DNA of 64,000 nt, taken from positions 4,347,501 to 4,411,500 of the forward strand of contig OX335659.1 in assembly GCA_946894095.1 (NCBI GenBank), written 5' to 3'. This document shows, one piece after another, positions 30,623 to 42,390 of the stretch. The notes beneath the pieces were generated by a model. That model was not told the origin of the DNA. It did no database searches and was given only the letters and a program-made list of their open reading frames with translations. The stretch's first letter is position 1, and the number at the start of each line of letters is the position of its first letter. The position numbers were made by a program, and so were the translations under genes. This DNA comes from Incurvaria masculella (taxonomy: Eukaryota > Arthropoda > Insecta > Lepidoptera > Incurvariidae).

Positions 30623-31391
30623 GTGACCCCACCTTAGAAATGTAAAAGTGTCCTGTCAAGTTTTATTTACGACTTTTTATATGCAAGATGTACTCCATGA
30701 TGCTGTTAGAATAAGGTTTGGAGGAAAAGTAGAGGTTTTGTTTGTCTTCAAACAAAATATTTTAATAGACCAGCACAAAGTTTGAAATGAAATATTACAG
30801 GTTATGTTATTGTGATATTTTCTTTTCTACGGCTTCATTTTATTAGCATATAATTTGAAACAAATAACTTTCAGAACAATAACGAGAATATTAAGTCTGC
30901 TTAATTTTGTATGGTATCTGACAGATTTGACGGATCTTTTAAGCGAGCTAGCTCAGTCGCCACCTGTCGAGATAAATAAGCAGTTTTCCTGCGATAAGTA
31001 AGTGAAGTTTCCTTGCGCCTTCTTCTTCGCATCAATGATCAGTTTACAAGTCAGTAAACTAGTAGTTACTGTTTTACTGTTAAGGAAATTCATGACAAAA
31101 CCCGTACTTCTTTAAAGGCTTAGAGAAGGTAAGGTGTAAGTTAAAGAATACAGCTTTGTGGGCTTTGAAGTTCATAATTCCCCGAAATATATTCACCAAA
31201 ACAATAGTTCCCTGTGGATCTCCCCATTAGTCTATGTGCGCGCGCGCACTCATTAAGGATCTATTTCGGTGATATCGTGGCGTCGTCACCGCCTACGCTG
31301 CGCCGACCTGTCCTCACCATCTCCGTCACACTCCATCGTCAATTTGTCGACGGGGCAGGGAGACGAGATGAGGTGACCCTTTTCGAATATA

Positions 31392-31651
31392 CAGGGTGTT
31401 AACGGAGGTATGGTGCCATCGTTAACCAGGTATTTCTTGGCCTATTTGGAGCCAAAAAGCTGGATTAATTTTTTTTGTAAGGCTTAAAATTGTTTCGCCC
31501 GCTTCATACGTTATAATGTGTAGGTATGAACAAAACGTATGGGAACGGTATTTTTTTAAGCCGTACAAAAAAAATGTATCTATCTTTTTGCCCCAAATGG
31601 GCCAAGGTTAGCCCTGGTTAACATTTGGACCAAACCTTCGCTAACACTCTG
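31392..31651. mobile_element. 260-bp TA-flanked MITE
   Basis: The ends CAGGGTGTTAACGGAGG and CCTTCGCTAACACTCTG are inverted with four mismatches, and TA flanks both sides. Inner segments (GCCTATTTGG / CCAAATGGGCC-like) also pair. Confidence 0.7.
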
Positions 31652-31659
31652 TATAGACG

Positions 31660-33950
31660 ATTTGCTCACTCACTTGGCGAAGGATGTAGATGAAAATCTT
31701 GGGAGAATTCAACTTCTAGGTAGCAAGACGCTAAAATGACATTTTCAAAATATCTAATTTAATCTGCAACGTGGTCCTAATTAAAAAAAGCAGATTATCT
31801 TGAAAACCATGCACAAAACACTGCTCTGAAAAATGTATAATGCTTACAACTTGGAAGAAATAACGAGAAATGTAAAAAGGTAAGTCTATTTACCGTTTTG
31901 TTTAATACCAAGCAAAATTCAATACGAAGTAATATAATGTTTAATTTCAGCTAATTGTGTATTTTCTGAAAAAATTAGGAATATTGTGTGTCACCTACCG
32001 TAGTACAGAGCCTACAGTGAGACGTTACCCTATCAATTACCCATTTTACGGGCGATAACCGTTTCAATGCTGTCAATGTTTTACTAGGTTTTTGAAATAT
32101 CGGATTCATAAATATGTTGTAGAACTCTATGCCTGTACGTTTTTTTTAATAAACCTTTTAGTTTGGAAAATTTTGGCTAATAAACATTGGAAATTGGAAT
32201 TGTTTACTCAAAAATGCAGATATTTACAAAACAAATCAAAACATACCGACATAGAATGAAGCTATCTCAAGTGATAAAAAAATTTGACAACTTTTAAGAA
32301 CGCCCTAAAAGGCGATTTCGGTATTTATTTAAATTTGAATTCGAATGCCTTGCCCAATGGACAAAGATGCATTTCTTAAACATTTCAAATCTTAGATTTC
32401 CTGTGACAGCATTAACCGCTCAAAAAGCTCAGCCAGAGCACCAAGTAGCTGCGTAACCGGGTTAAAAGTCTACTGTGGAGTATTAGTACAGTCGATTCTG
32501 ATTGTTTGTATGACCCTCGCTGCCGTACGTAAACAGCGCAGTTCACCAGATGATAGCGATTTCTCAACGTCCCCACGTAAATCTCTGGCGCGCAGCTCGC
32601 CCGACCCGACGCCTATTTGTGGAAACAAAGAGGTTGGATATGTTAGCTGTAGGCCAATTCTGGGCATTCCGAGTCAATGAATCATGAGTGTTCTCAGGAG
32701 AGGAATTCGCTTAGATGTTCCTTGGGTATTCTGGTAATCGATCGCAGCGCTACACGGAATGAGTGATACGAAATGAAACGCTTTCAAGTTTTTCCGAATT
32801 CACCGCTCACGAAAAAGTATATATCCATCCATTTCCATTAGCGATCCATAATTGCACCAGAATATGTTAGAAGTAATGGATTTACTGATTCAGCGAGGAT
32901 TGAGGACTATGTGTTTCATATGTAAAAGAATTTGCGCGAGAATTGGCCTCCTATTTGGCAGCGAAAGGATTCAACGTTTGGCTTGAAATTTTGTATTTTG
33001 TATTTGTATACGTTTTTTCGTTCATGAGTGGCTGGCAGATTGTAATAATTTGTGTAGCAATAACAACAAGAGTAAGGGACTGTGTCCCAATTAAAAGTTT
33101 GCACAGCATGCCAGATTAGACGCTAAACAATTAAAGTAAAACGTATTGTTAGGAAACCACTATTTGAAAACCTTTCTTTAGTTGAGCTCTAAAACATGAA
33201 CAACCGTCATGAAATACATTGAGATTATTCTGGCAAATATTATGCTGCCTATTCTTGCGACAGGATTAGTAGAACAAATATTTGATTTTAAATAAACTGG
33301 TTAAGAAGAATTCTGGATTTTTTAACGTCGTATGATTGATAAGCTGAAATAATTTATTGCTGAGGAATCTATTTTACCTTTTAATTTAAAAAAAAACACC
33401 ATTAGATCAGCGATTTTCCGACAACCTTCTAGGGACTGCATACCAAAAAAGTTAAGCCAGTACATTTTTTCAGGTGCATTGTAATTACATTTTGAGAAGG
33501 GCTTCAATATTATTTATAGTGGATAATGTGTTGCCTTTAGCGAGCTCTACCGTTCTACCCCTAATCCACCCGCAAACGTAGCGTTTCTTTTATAATGTCT
33601 ATAGTCGTATATGTTCTACGATTTGTATTGCCAAATGTGGTTTCATTGCTGTTAAACAAACATTGAGCCGCCCCGCCGCTACGCATAACCGATGTAAGAT
33701 TGTAATTATACGAATCGTGTCATCCATTTATTCGGACTATAGTACTTATAACTACAATACCCATTCGTATTGTATTATAATTTAAGCGATAGTTCGAAAA
33801 TAATAGCTTTTTTAAATAATTAGTGTAGGAATATATTATAAACGAAAAAATACGTTTGAACAACTATTCGATTTGTATTAAATAAATAGCAATTAATTCA
33901 ATAATTACTACAAATTATTATGATTAATATAAATCGGGTATCCCCTCTTA
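31660..33950. other. No recognisable feature
   Basis: This is AT-rich sequence without a supportable gene. A short stretch at ~33960-34020 (GCATCACGTAAAAGGCGACT) looks like a scrap of an old LINE. Confidence 0.35.
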
Positions 33951-34029
33951 ACGTGATGGTTCGGTCCCGGTCCATAAGAATAATATAAGTGGTCCCACTG
34001 CATCGCATCACGTAAAAGGCGACTAAGGA

Positions 34030-34200
34030 ACTCGTATTTTATGGTTCGGGTTCCACGTAAAACTGTAGTTCCCGTTCTTTATATCTTAGGTAGTCGGGAT
34101 AATCCTGCCCGGGTTGGTACCATCCCATTGACTTAAAGAAAATTCCATATTTTACATGCAGTTCAATGAAGAGTGTATTGGTTAATATCATACAATTAGG
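34030..34200 (+). mobile_element. Diverged SINE fragment
   Basis: It has GGTTCGGGTTCCACGTAAAA, GCCCGGGTTGGTACCATC and GCAGTTCAATGAAG, in body order with internal deletions. Confidence 0.65.
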
Positions 34201-34847
34201 TGTGTTTTTATCGACTTATACCATATTCAATCCTCAGGGAATCCTAGCGTAGGAGCCAGGACTTAAAATATTTACCCTATTCATCAACATTATGTTGTTT
34301 GAACAATATCGATAATAATATTGAATAATTATGTTTTTTCTATCTAAAACCATAAAAAAAATTATTAGGGATTTTGGAACCAATTAATACAAAGCAAAGC
34401 TATTTTTGCGTGATTGCAGGTTCGAAAAGATATGAGTCGCTTAAAGATGCATAATAGAAAAACAGGTGACAAGTACACTTCATATCATTCAGTGGAGCTC
34501 AAATTTCTGGAAGTAACAATTGAAAATAATTATGAATAAAAAAAAACCATTCGAATGACCGTGTCTTAAATTATTTCGGTTAATCGACCTCTACAAGAGT
34601 GAAGTGCACATGTGTTTGTTCACGAAATGCTATTGGAACTTGGCTAAAAGAAACTAGATCTTAAGTCTTCGCCTTAAGAGCTAGGACACGTCAGCAGCCG
34701 TGGGCGAGGTCTCAGTGAAGAGAGGAAGCTCGGAGGCGAGTGATGTACCGGAACTGCAAACACGTTGGACGTCGCACGTGTCACGAGTGTTGATATTCGC
34801 GGAGATGTTTTAGGATTTGGCCGAAAAAAAACGAGCGGCTTGCAGCT

Positions 34848-35190
34848 CAGGGGCGCGGGGACTTTTATTGATTGACAGAGGTCATGGATTCAAATTCCCG
34901 CCCCGTTCATGCATCACTTTCCTTCTCGTTCTGAGATGATGAGATCACAAATGCGAGATGTTCCATGGTTCGGAATCCATGTAAAACTGTAGGTTACTTC
35001 TTTGTGGCTATCCGGGGTGGTACTATCGCATTGGATGAAGCGGCAATGAAAAATTGTTCATTGTATATGTGCTCATAAAGGGAAGGTCATGACATGGCAA
35101 CTAATAACTTCTGGTGTATTGGGCTGAATATCATAACGGTAATTGATGGTTTTAGCCATCCATTTCGGGTTGCTTAAAAAACAGCCGGTC
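34848..35190 (+). mobile_element. SINE with alternative tRNA-like head
   Basis: The head has CTCAGGGGCGCGGGG and B box GGATTCAAATTCC, then CCGTTCATGCATCACTTTC. It joins the common body at GGTTCGGAATCCATG. Part of the middle is deleted. Confidence 0.75.
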
Positions 35191-35195
35191 AGAGT

Positions 35196-35345
35196 TGGTA
35201 TCATCGCATGAAAAGATGATCGAAAGACCAAACAAATTTTACGTGTTTGCTATCCAGTTCAATGCAGCCGTGATCAGGCAAGGTCCTAACATGGCACCAC
35301 ACTCCTTTGGGAACGCGGTGTGTATTTGGCTGTGGTATCCCAGTT
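35196..35345 (+). mobile_element. SINE body fragment
   Basis: It has GTTGGTATCATCGCATG, TATCCAGTTCAATGCAGCCG and CTTTGGGAACGCGGTGTG in body order, directly after the previous copy. Confidence 0.65.
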
Positions 35346-35751
35346 GCGTAAAAATAAAAATAAATGTATGCTTACCATACCATAGATTAACTCGTACGAA
35401 ACTGCCGGTATGAGCAGCTTTACCAACGTAAGCGAGATTGAAGACAGTAACACAAAGATGTTGTTCCTTCCAGACACGGGTAGACCGACTCTTTTTTAGA
35501 CCGGTAGATTTATCTCCCCTTGGATACAGGCGATGCTGGGAGAGAATCTCGTAACCAAACATGTCCATCCAACACATTGCCAGGTATTTGTTTGTTCTCC
35601 TTGAATTATTCAATACGTTGTGAACCTGCTCCACCATAGAGTCTCCGCGTGTGTAGGGTTCTTTAACACGCAACATATCAAATTGTCTCAGCATCCGAAT
35701 ATCGTGTCCGGTAATTAGTGGCGAACCTGTGCGCGGCGAGGGACCTGCCTG
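35346..35751 (-). CDS. Unidentified open reading frame, possible exon or old coding fragment
   Basis: An open frame on the minus strand runs from after a stop near 35760 to about 35346, where it enters SINE DNA. There is a possible donor GTAAGC at ~35371. The translation (ITGHDIRMLRQFDM, EPYTRGDSMVEQVHNVL, KYLAMCWMDMFGYEIL, PRGDKSTG) looks protein-like and differs from the AT-rich junk around it, but I do not recognise it. It could be an exon, a retrocopy or a transposase piece. Confidence 0.3.
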
Positions 35752-36140
35752 TTCGCTTACTAACGAGCCTCATTAGTGTCTTCGCGACGGATAGACAGAC
35801 GGACCGAGCGGCCCGACTTATTGTTATAGCGCCAGAGCTGATGGCGGTTTTATGTTAATACGCCCTTTACGACTAATTAATACTTTGATGTAGATTTAAT
35901 TGCCGTAAGTGAACAAGGCATTAGAGAGTCGAGGGCGGGATGCACTCCTCGCATGTACATGCATATGCTGTGGGAAAATATTTTGTTTGCTGGGATTAAA
36001 TTTATGAATAAGGAGAGAACATACAACATGAGGTAACATAGCAGCTGCAACCGTCATGCCGTGCATGCATTTTCTTTATTTATCATTCATCCAAATTAAT
36101 TACAAACCTATTTTAACTTTGTGTTCATGGACAGCAGGCA

Positions 36141-36334
36141 TATTCCTGGAATTCAGTAATCAGTAATCAGGTATCCTGATTCTAGAAAACCCCCTTAATA
36201 GCAGTTTTCAAAGCTATTTTCACAAAGTAATGATTCCGGAGCATAGTATTGTCGAAAAAATCGCTTTGAAAACAGCTATAAGCGGTTTTCAAGACTCAGG
36301 ATTCCTGATTCCTGATTACGGAATTCCAGGAATA
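36141..36334. mobile_element. Palindromic MITE, ~194 bp
   Basis: The ends TATTCCTGGAATTC and GAATTCCAGGAATA are inverted. Repeated CAGTAATCAG / CTGATTCCTGATTAC and CAGTTTTCAAAGC / GCTTTGAAAACAGC arms follow. GGCA flanks both sides as a possible 4-bp duplication. Confidence 0.75.
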
Positions 36335-36354
36335 GGCATGCATCGCTAATACCA

Positions 36355-36510
36355 TATGTGCTTGATTGAACTGGATGAAAAACGTGGATACGTTTCATTA
36401 CGTTTTCTTTCTTGGCTTGTTCATTCATTGCGATGATACCAACCCGGGCCGCCTAGGAGGGAAAGAGAACTACAGTTTTACATGGATTCCGAACCATGGA
36501 ATTTCGCATG
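36355..36510 (-). mobile_element. SINE fragment
   Basis: In reverse it shows CGGAATCCATGTAAAACTGT, GCCCGGGTTGGTATCATCGC and CATCCAGTTCAATCAAG in body order. Confidence 0.6.
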
Positions 36511-36837
36511 TGACTACGCTGCACCCCCGTCCTTCCTCAGTCAATGCTGAGCTATGTCAATAAAATATTTGTTTACGCTTTCGGTAACCGAAAAAGCCCT
36601 TCCCTCGACGCTCAAATGAACCGACATGAGTTTCACGCATTGGGTGCGGCGCACGCACTTTGTCCAATTACAGTCGTCGTAAAGCTAATGAATACACCAC
36701 TGTGTGTACTCATCTCGATATCAATTGCTGCACTTAATCGAACCGCGCCGCCGCCATCTCTGCGGCGAATCTTGGCGATTCTATCAATTACGTAGAGCCA
36801 AAGGCAGCGATACTAGGAACTTGGCGCCTGTCATTTT

Positions 36838-37146
36838 AAGGGTTCCGTACCCAAAGGGTGCCAACGGAACCCTATTACTAAGCCTCCACTGTCCGTCCGT
36901 CCGTCCGTCCGTCCGTCCGTCCGTCCGTCCGTCCGTCCGTCTGTCACAGAGCTGTATCTCATGAACCGTAACAGATAGACAGCTGAAATTTTCACAGAGT
37001 GTGTATTTATTTGGCCGCTATAACAACAAATAGGTAAGATTAAAAATAATTAAAATGAAAGGGGGCCCCCATACAAACATCGTGATTTTTTTGTATTTTT
37101 GGAACCCTTCGTGTGCTAGTCCGACTCGCACTTGGCCGGTTTTTAC
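36838..37146 (+). mobile_element. (GTCC)n element, long microsatellite copy
   Basis: It runs from AGGGTTCCGTACCCAAAGGG to CCGACTCGCACTTGGCCGG. It has the longest (GTCC) tract in the window, about 13 units at 36893-36940. Confidence 0.88.
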
Positions 37147-37734
37147 TAATAACGCTTCGCAAAGTGTTTTATTTTATTTGTAAACTTCCATGTTCTTATA
37201 AGCATCTGTATATACTCTAAATCGTGGTCGTGTACATTTTTATAGTTAAAAACTTCCTTGCTGTAGTTAGTAAGTAACATAGGAAATACTTCGATTATAA
37301 TTTGTTTATGGAACAGAACATTTACTGTTTTCTGTCGTCTTCACCATGGAGAATGCTCGTCGGAGCTGCATAACGCTGTTCCTCCGTCCCCTTCTCTACC
37401 TTCGCTCAATGCGAATCAGGGAGAAAATACACAAATTCACAGGCGACATTACAAAAATATGAACCAATCAATCTTATAGATCCTTTATTGACGCAGGTTT
37501 TCCGTTTCAAGATTGAGCAAAATGCTTTCGTATGCCCGGATATGGCTGTTCTCCTCATCGGGTCACTTTTCTCAACCGATTATCGTGAAATTTAGTGATC
37601 AGGTACGATATTTATATACATTGTTTTAGTAAAATTTCAAATGTTCAAAAAGCCAGACTCGCGAGGTCTATAGCTCAGAAAGCCACTTGTCCATAGGGTT
37701 GGTAAACAATAGAATGAACTCCTTTCCCCAAAAG

Positions 37735-38114
37735 CCCTTTCGTAGCCTAGTGGCGCGGGGACTGGACTAGCGTACCAGAGGCCTGGGTTCAATTCCGACT
37801 TGCACAACTGTCTTTCTCTTTCCGAGTTTGATACGTGCATTTCGTCACGAGTGCGAGCTGCTCCATGGTTCGGAACCCATGTAAAACTGTAGGTCCCGGC
37901 GTTTAAGCCCGCCCGGGTTGGTACCATCGCATTGGACGAAAAGATGGTCGAAGCGGCAATGAAAAATTGTCCGTGTTTTCCATCCAGTTCAATGTAGCCG
38001 TGCTCATAAGGGAAGGTCCTGGCATGGCACCTAATTCCTTCGAGAATGTGGTGTATTGGGCTAATACCATAACGGTAGTTGTGTGGTATTAGCCATCCAT
38101 GTCAGGTCGCATAA
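37735..38114 (+). mobile_element. Full-length SINE with tRNA-like head
   Basis: It starts CGTAGCCTAGTGGCGCGGGG with B box GGGTTCAATTCC and the join GGTTCGGAACCCATG. The complete body has the tRNA-type tail CATGTCAGGTCGCATA and an A tract. Part of the body after GTAGGTCCC is deleted. Confidence 0.88.
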
Positions 38115-38158
38115 AAAAAAAAAAAGTACAACCTGGGGTCCTTCAAACATGGTGTCTA

Positions 38159-38328
38159 AGGCTGAGATAAATAGTCGTAACAGAAACTAAGACTAACGAA
38201 AAGTAGTACTTTGTGACGTCAAATTGAACTACTTTGACATTTCGTCCATACAAGATGTGTCCAAGTGACGTCACAAAGTACTACTTTGCGTTAGCATTAG
38301 TTTCGGTGACGACTATTTATCTCAGCCT
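38159..38328. mobile_element. 170-bp fold-back MITE
   Basis: The arms AGGCTGAGATAAATAGTCG (38159) and CGACTATTTATCTCAGCCT (ending 38328) are exact. Pairing continues with few mismatches through AGTAGTACTTTGTGACGTCA, about 63 bp per arm, around a 40-bp centre. Confidence 0.88.
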
Positions 38329-38599
38329 GTGTGTCCGCCGGCTTGGTTTTCGCAGCCCCTCTGAAAGTTCGAAATCTTACGGGCGTCGTCGGAAACCATG
38401 GAGCGTACGCCATATGTCGCGCCTAATATAAAAAAAACGAAAAAAGAAATGATAAGCAGGGCGCATTGAACTGGATAGAAAAAACCCGGACAATTTTTCG
38501 CCTCTAGTAATTTTTCCCCGAGCTAGGAGTCGCTCAAACAGCTCAACATATATATCAAAATATCCAAGTACCAGACGATGATTAGCCAAAATTATAACG

Positions 38600-38819
38600 T
38601 TATCCGTTTCGCAATAAAGACGCGAGGGTCCGTTTGCGCAGCACAAAACAATTGCTGAGCGAGCTGAGTAACCGGCTGCGCGAATCGTCCGGAGACAGGC
38701 GAGCCGGCTCGTTCCTCCTCCAGCCCATCAGCCTGGCAGTGCAGGGGGGGAACGCAGCAAGCGTTATGGGAACCTTTCCACAGTCGGTGCCCATGGAGGA
38801 GATTTTCAACATAGTTTAA
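38600..38819 (+). pseudogene. 3' relic of a REL-type reverse transcriptase, second lineage
   Basis: It encodes LLSELSNRLRESSGDRRAGS, then FLLQPISLAVQGGNAASVMG and MEEIFNIV before a stop. It aligns with the last ~60 residues of the 61131-63869 protein but is clearly divergent, so it comes from another family member. Confidence 0.75.
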
Positions 38820-38912
38820 TGGGCACCGCTACAAGGTTTATTTGGAAAGTCTAGTGGTATCATCATATGGCTATTAAGGAGAGTGTGTTGTTATTAAGTA
38901 ATATATGTCGAG

Positions 38913-39135
38913 TAGTTCGTAGCCTAGTAGCGCGGGGACTGGCCTAGCGTACCAGAGGACCGGGTTCGATTGCTCGCCCCGACATGCACCACTTTCGTTC
39001 TCTTTGTCAGTTCTATAAGTGCGTTTCGTCACAAATACGAGCTGTTCCATGGATCGGAATCCATTTAAAACTGTAGGTTCCCTTCCTCTACTAGGTGGTA
39101 AGGTACCATCCATGTCAGGTTCCATAAAAAAAAAA
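38913..39135 (+). mobile_element. Short tRNA-headed SINE (internal deletion)
   Basis: The head is GTAGCCTAGTAGCGCGGGG and the B box GGGTTCGATTGC. The body runs to CTAGGTGGTAAGGTACC and then jumps directly to the tail ATCCATGTCAGGTTCCATA, skipping about 190 bp. The 54716 copy has a similar deletion. Confidence 0.82.
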
Positions 39136-39683
39136 CTAATAAATGTATTGTTTTTGATATGTAGAATTAAACAATGTGCCCATTATTGATGACATATGTA
39201 TTGTCTTGTCGTGCGACGGTGCTGCGGTGATAAAGAGATGGATAACTGGCCATTGAAATATGGAGTCTTATCATATCACATTAGCCCTTCAATGTCTCAT
39301 CGTGTATCCCTATGTTGATGCTTTCCGGGCACTTTATATTTACATTAGTACCAACTGTAGGTGATTTTTTTTGTAGTAATTTATTTTTATTTGAATTGTA
39401 TCATTATATTTAGTTTGTTGCTATTAACAATGCCTTGATGTTATTTATATTTGATGGTAATGAAAAACATTATTTGAATCCACCTTGAACCAAATTCGAG
39501 TCACACGACCGCGACGCGAAACTCCGTTACAAGCGAAAAATACACTTTGATATAAACGCGCCTAAAGTAGTATAAATTCGGAAGAAAAAAAAAGTTTTTT
39601 AGTACAACTTAGAGTATTTTTTTATAGGATGAAAGGAAACAGAAATAAGGATAAAAATAAACGGAGAATATAACACTAAATAA

Positions 39684-39895
39684 TTAAATTAAAATAAATA
39701 GCTCCTCCATTGGGACTGTTGGCATTGTCTTAATGACCGGAGCAGCGTTCCACCGCTGAATGGCCAAGCCTATGTTTTGGGTGAGGAACGCTCTGGCACG
39801 ACGGTCTCCGGACGCCTCAATGAGCAGTTTGCCGAACTGCTATAACAGTTCCTTGGCGTCCGGGCTCCATGCCCCAAGGTTCTCTGGGGCATTTC
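39684..39895 (-). pseudogene. 3' relic of a REL-type reverse transcriptase
   Basis: The minus strand encodes LGAWSPDAKELL, a stop, then QFGKLLIEASGDRRARAFL, GLAIQRWNAAPVIKTM and MEELFILI before the final stop. The order matches the C-terminus of the full-length copy. An internal stop shows it is dead. Confidence 0.75.
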
Positions 39896-40028
39896 AATTT
39901 TTAATTCAACTGATTTTTTCGTCTTGTTACTTTTGTTTCTATTCCATTGTATACTATTGAATAAACATGCCGTGAATGATAAAGGCGTTTATTGTACTTT
40001 CTTAATTTTTCCAAGATGCCACCAGGTA

Positions 40029-40397
40029 CACTGAGAAAAAAATATTGTTGGCCCAACAAAGAAACTTTAACCCTGGAGAGCCGTCATAGTGAAATGGTTG
40101 CAACGACAACCTTTATTTTGTCGACCATATATACAATCTAACAAAGTAATTCTAGCAAAACATACTAGACATTGTTGCGCTCGCAACTTCCACTTTGTTA
40201 CACTAACAAACAGTGACCAAAGTTGTTACAGTAACAAATACGACTTTGTTTCAATGACAAAAAGCAATTGACAAAATAAAAGGTGTCCTGAGAAATAAGC
40301 TCGATTCGTTATAGTAACAAATTATTTTGATGCTTCAACAATTTTTTTTCTGACGACGTGATTTTTGTCACTTTGTCAGCCTACTTTTTTCTCAGTG
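40029..40397. mobile_element. 369-bp TA-flanked MITE
   Basis: Exact ends CACTGAGAAAAAA and TTTTTTCTCAGTG are bounded by TA (40027-40028, 40398-40399). The inside carries many ACAAAGT / ACTTTGT motifs in both orientations. Confidence 0.85.
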
Positions 40398-40663
40398 TAC
40401 TGTGACTATCAAAACCCAATGGGCAATCGAATGTTTCGGACGCTCGTGCAGTCAGCTGGTTTGAATGCGCTGCTCTATCAAACCAGACGTTTGAATGTGG
40501 GTAATCACACGCAATTCGACGATTGATTGTAGGGACGTGTCGGGCGCAGTCGTGAGGTGATGTCGATCGGCTCCAATGAAATGGCTCACTATCGAAACAT
40601 TTCATCTGGAGGTCAACTCTATTCCGAGGAATAGACACGAACGTCATTAAAGGAGAAAGGGAT

Positions 40664-41132
40664 ATATATATTACGGTTAAAACCCGACGTTGGTTAAAGT
40701 CCGAAATCTTTTTTTCCTTGAAGGTAACTTAGATTTTCAAGTTCAACTTAGTGTCGAGGGCAATAATTTAGAGTTTATGGTAAGAAAAAAAAATTACCTC
40801 AACCTATTTTTTTTTCCTACAAAAAATAAAAATAAAAAAATTTTAAAGTTCTATTTTTTTTTTCAAATATTTACTCTTAATTATTAGTCTTAAAAACGAT
40901 GGGATTTTTTTTTTCTTCGGAAACTTGTTGCTCTGATTGCAACAAGTGATATTCCATGAGGGGGAGGAAAAAAAATATATATTATACTGAATAGTGTAAA
41001 TTCAACCTTACGGAAAATACTGACAATTGTTATTAACATGGATATAAGTGAAGATATCCAAAAAACTTGAAGGAAAAAATCTTTCGGACGATATATCCGG
41101 ATTATGTTTCGGTATATAACCGTAATATATAC
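40664..41132. mobile_element. Homopolymer-rich inverted-repeat element
   Basis: ATATATTACGGTTAAAACCC at the left faces GGTATATAACCGTAATATAT at the right. Inner GTCCGAAATCTTTTTTTCC also faces GGAAAAAATCTTTCGGAC. The centre is dominated by A and T runs. Confidence 0.65.
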
Positions 41133-41590
41133 AATTTTAAGTTAAGTTTATTCTTCATTGGATAGCGTCCATTACCTTATTACATTAGGGAGAGCCTCAT
41201 ATCACGTGGGTGAGAGGAGGTCTCGGAAAATATCACGTATTTATTTTTTCCACAAGAAACAGCTTAAAATTTCGAGAAAACTGTGTGTAAAGTACAAAAT
41301 GTTTCTCACAAATTATGTAGGCATCACTCGTAAATCCCTTTGTGATGAATGACCTGTTTGAATAGATCCAACGCAATCAAGAATCAAATTCACACTCAAA
41401 ATACGCATTTTGAAAAATCTCACGTGAGATTAGGAATATGAAACCAGTCACTGTCGTAACTTCAGCACCATAACACAAATTGGATCAGTCCTGATCAAAA
41501 GTTTCCTGTTTGAGATGTTTACATACAAAATTAATGATTTCCTCAATTTTGAAAGTATCCTAACGGCTGCAACAAAGCCGCGACGCTACG

Positions 41591-41931
41591 TTTTAGGGTT
41601 CCGTACCCAAAGGGTGAAAACGGAACCCTATTACTAGGCCTCCGCTGTCCGTCCGTCCGTCCGTCCGTCCGTCTGTCACAGGGCTGTATCTCATGAACCG
41701 TAATAGGTAGGCAGCTGAAATGTTTACAGTGTGTATTTAATTTGCCGCTATAACAACAAATAGGTAAAATTATATAATTATAAAAATTAAAGGGTTTATT
41801 TAAAGGTTTTATATTAAATTAAAAAATTGTATGGGACCCATACAAAAAACGTGATTTTTTTGTGTTAAATCTTGTACGATGGTACGGAACTCTTCGTGTG
41901 CGAGTCCGACTCGCACTTGGCCGGTTTTTTA
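41591..41931 (+). mobile_element. (GTCC)n element
   Basis: This complete copy runs TTTTAGGGTTCCGTACCC, (GTCC)n, GCCGCTATAACAACAAATAG and GTCCGACTCGCACTTGGCCG. Confidence 0.88.
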
Positions 41932-42120
41932 CTCTCGTGGAGGTTTACCCCTCTTCCTTCCCACTATCTTGGACGCCTTAGTGGCGCCAGCCCACCCGCC
42001 GTCAGCCTAATCCCGTTGGTGTGCTTTTTGATTGATTTTACCTAATCGTTTGTATAACCTTACCTAACTGTGTTGGCAAATTCAAAATTATATGACTTGA
42101 CTGGCCTTGTGAACATAGTT

Positions 42121-42390
42121 AAAAAACCGGCCAAGTGCGAGTCGGACTCGCACACGAATGGTTCCGTACCATCGTACAAGATTTAACACAAAAAAACCCC
42201 TTTTTTTGTATGCTTTAATTATTATTATTTTAAAATTTTACCTATTTTTTGTTGTAGCGGCAAAATAAATACACACTCTGTGAAAATTTCAGCTGCCTAC
42301 CTATTACGGTTCATGAGATACAGCGCTGTGACGGACGGACAGCGGAGGCTTAGTAAAAGGGTTCCTTTTTCACCCTTTGGGTACGCCCTA
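42121..42390 (-). mobile_element. (GTCC)n element, inverted neighbour
   Basis: It is inverted relative to the 41591 copy and 190 bp away, so the two could form a long stem. Its (GTCC)n is reduced to GACGGACGGAC. Confidence 0.85.
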
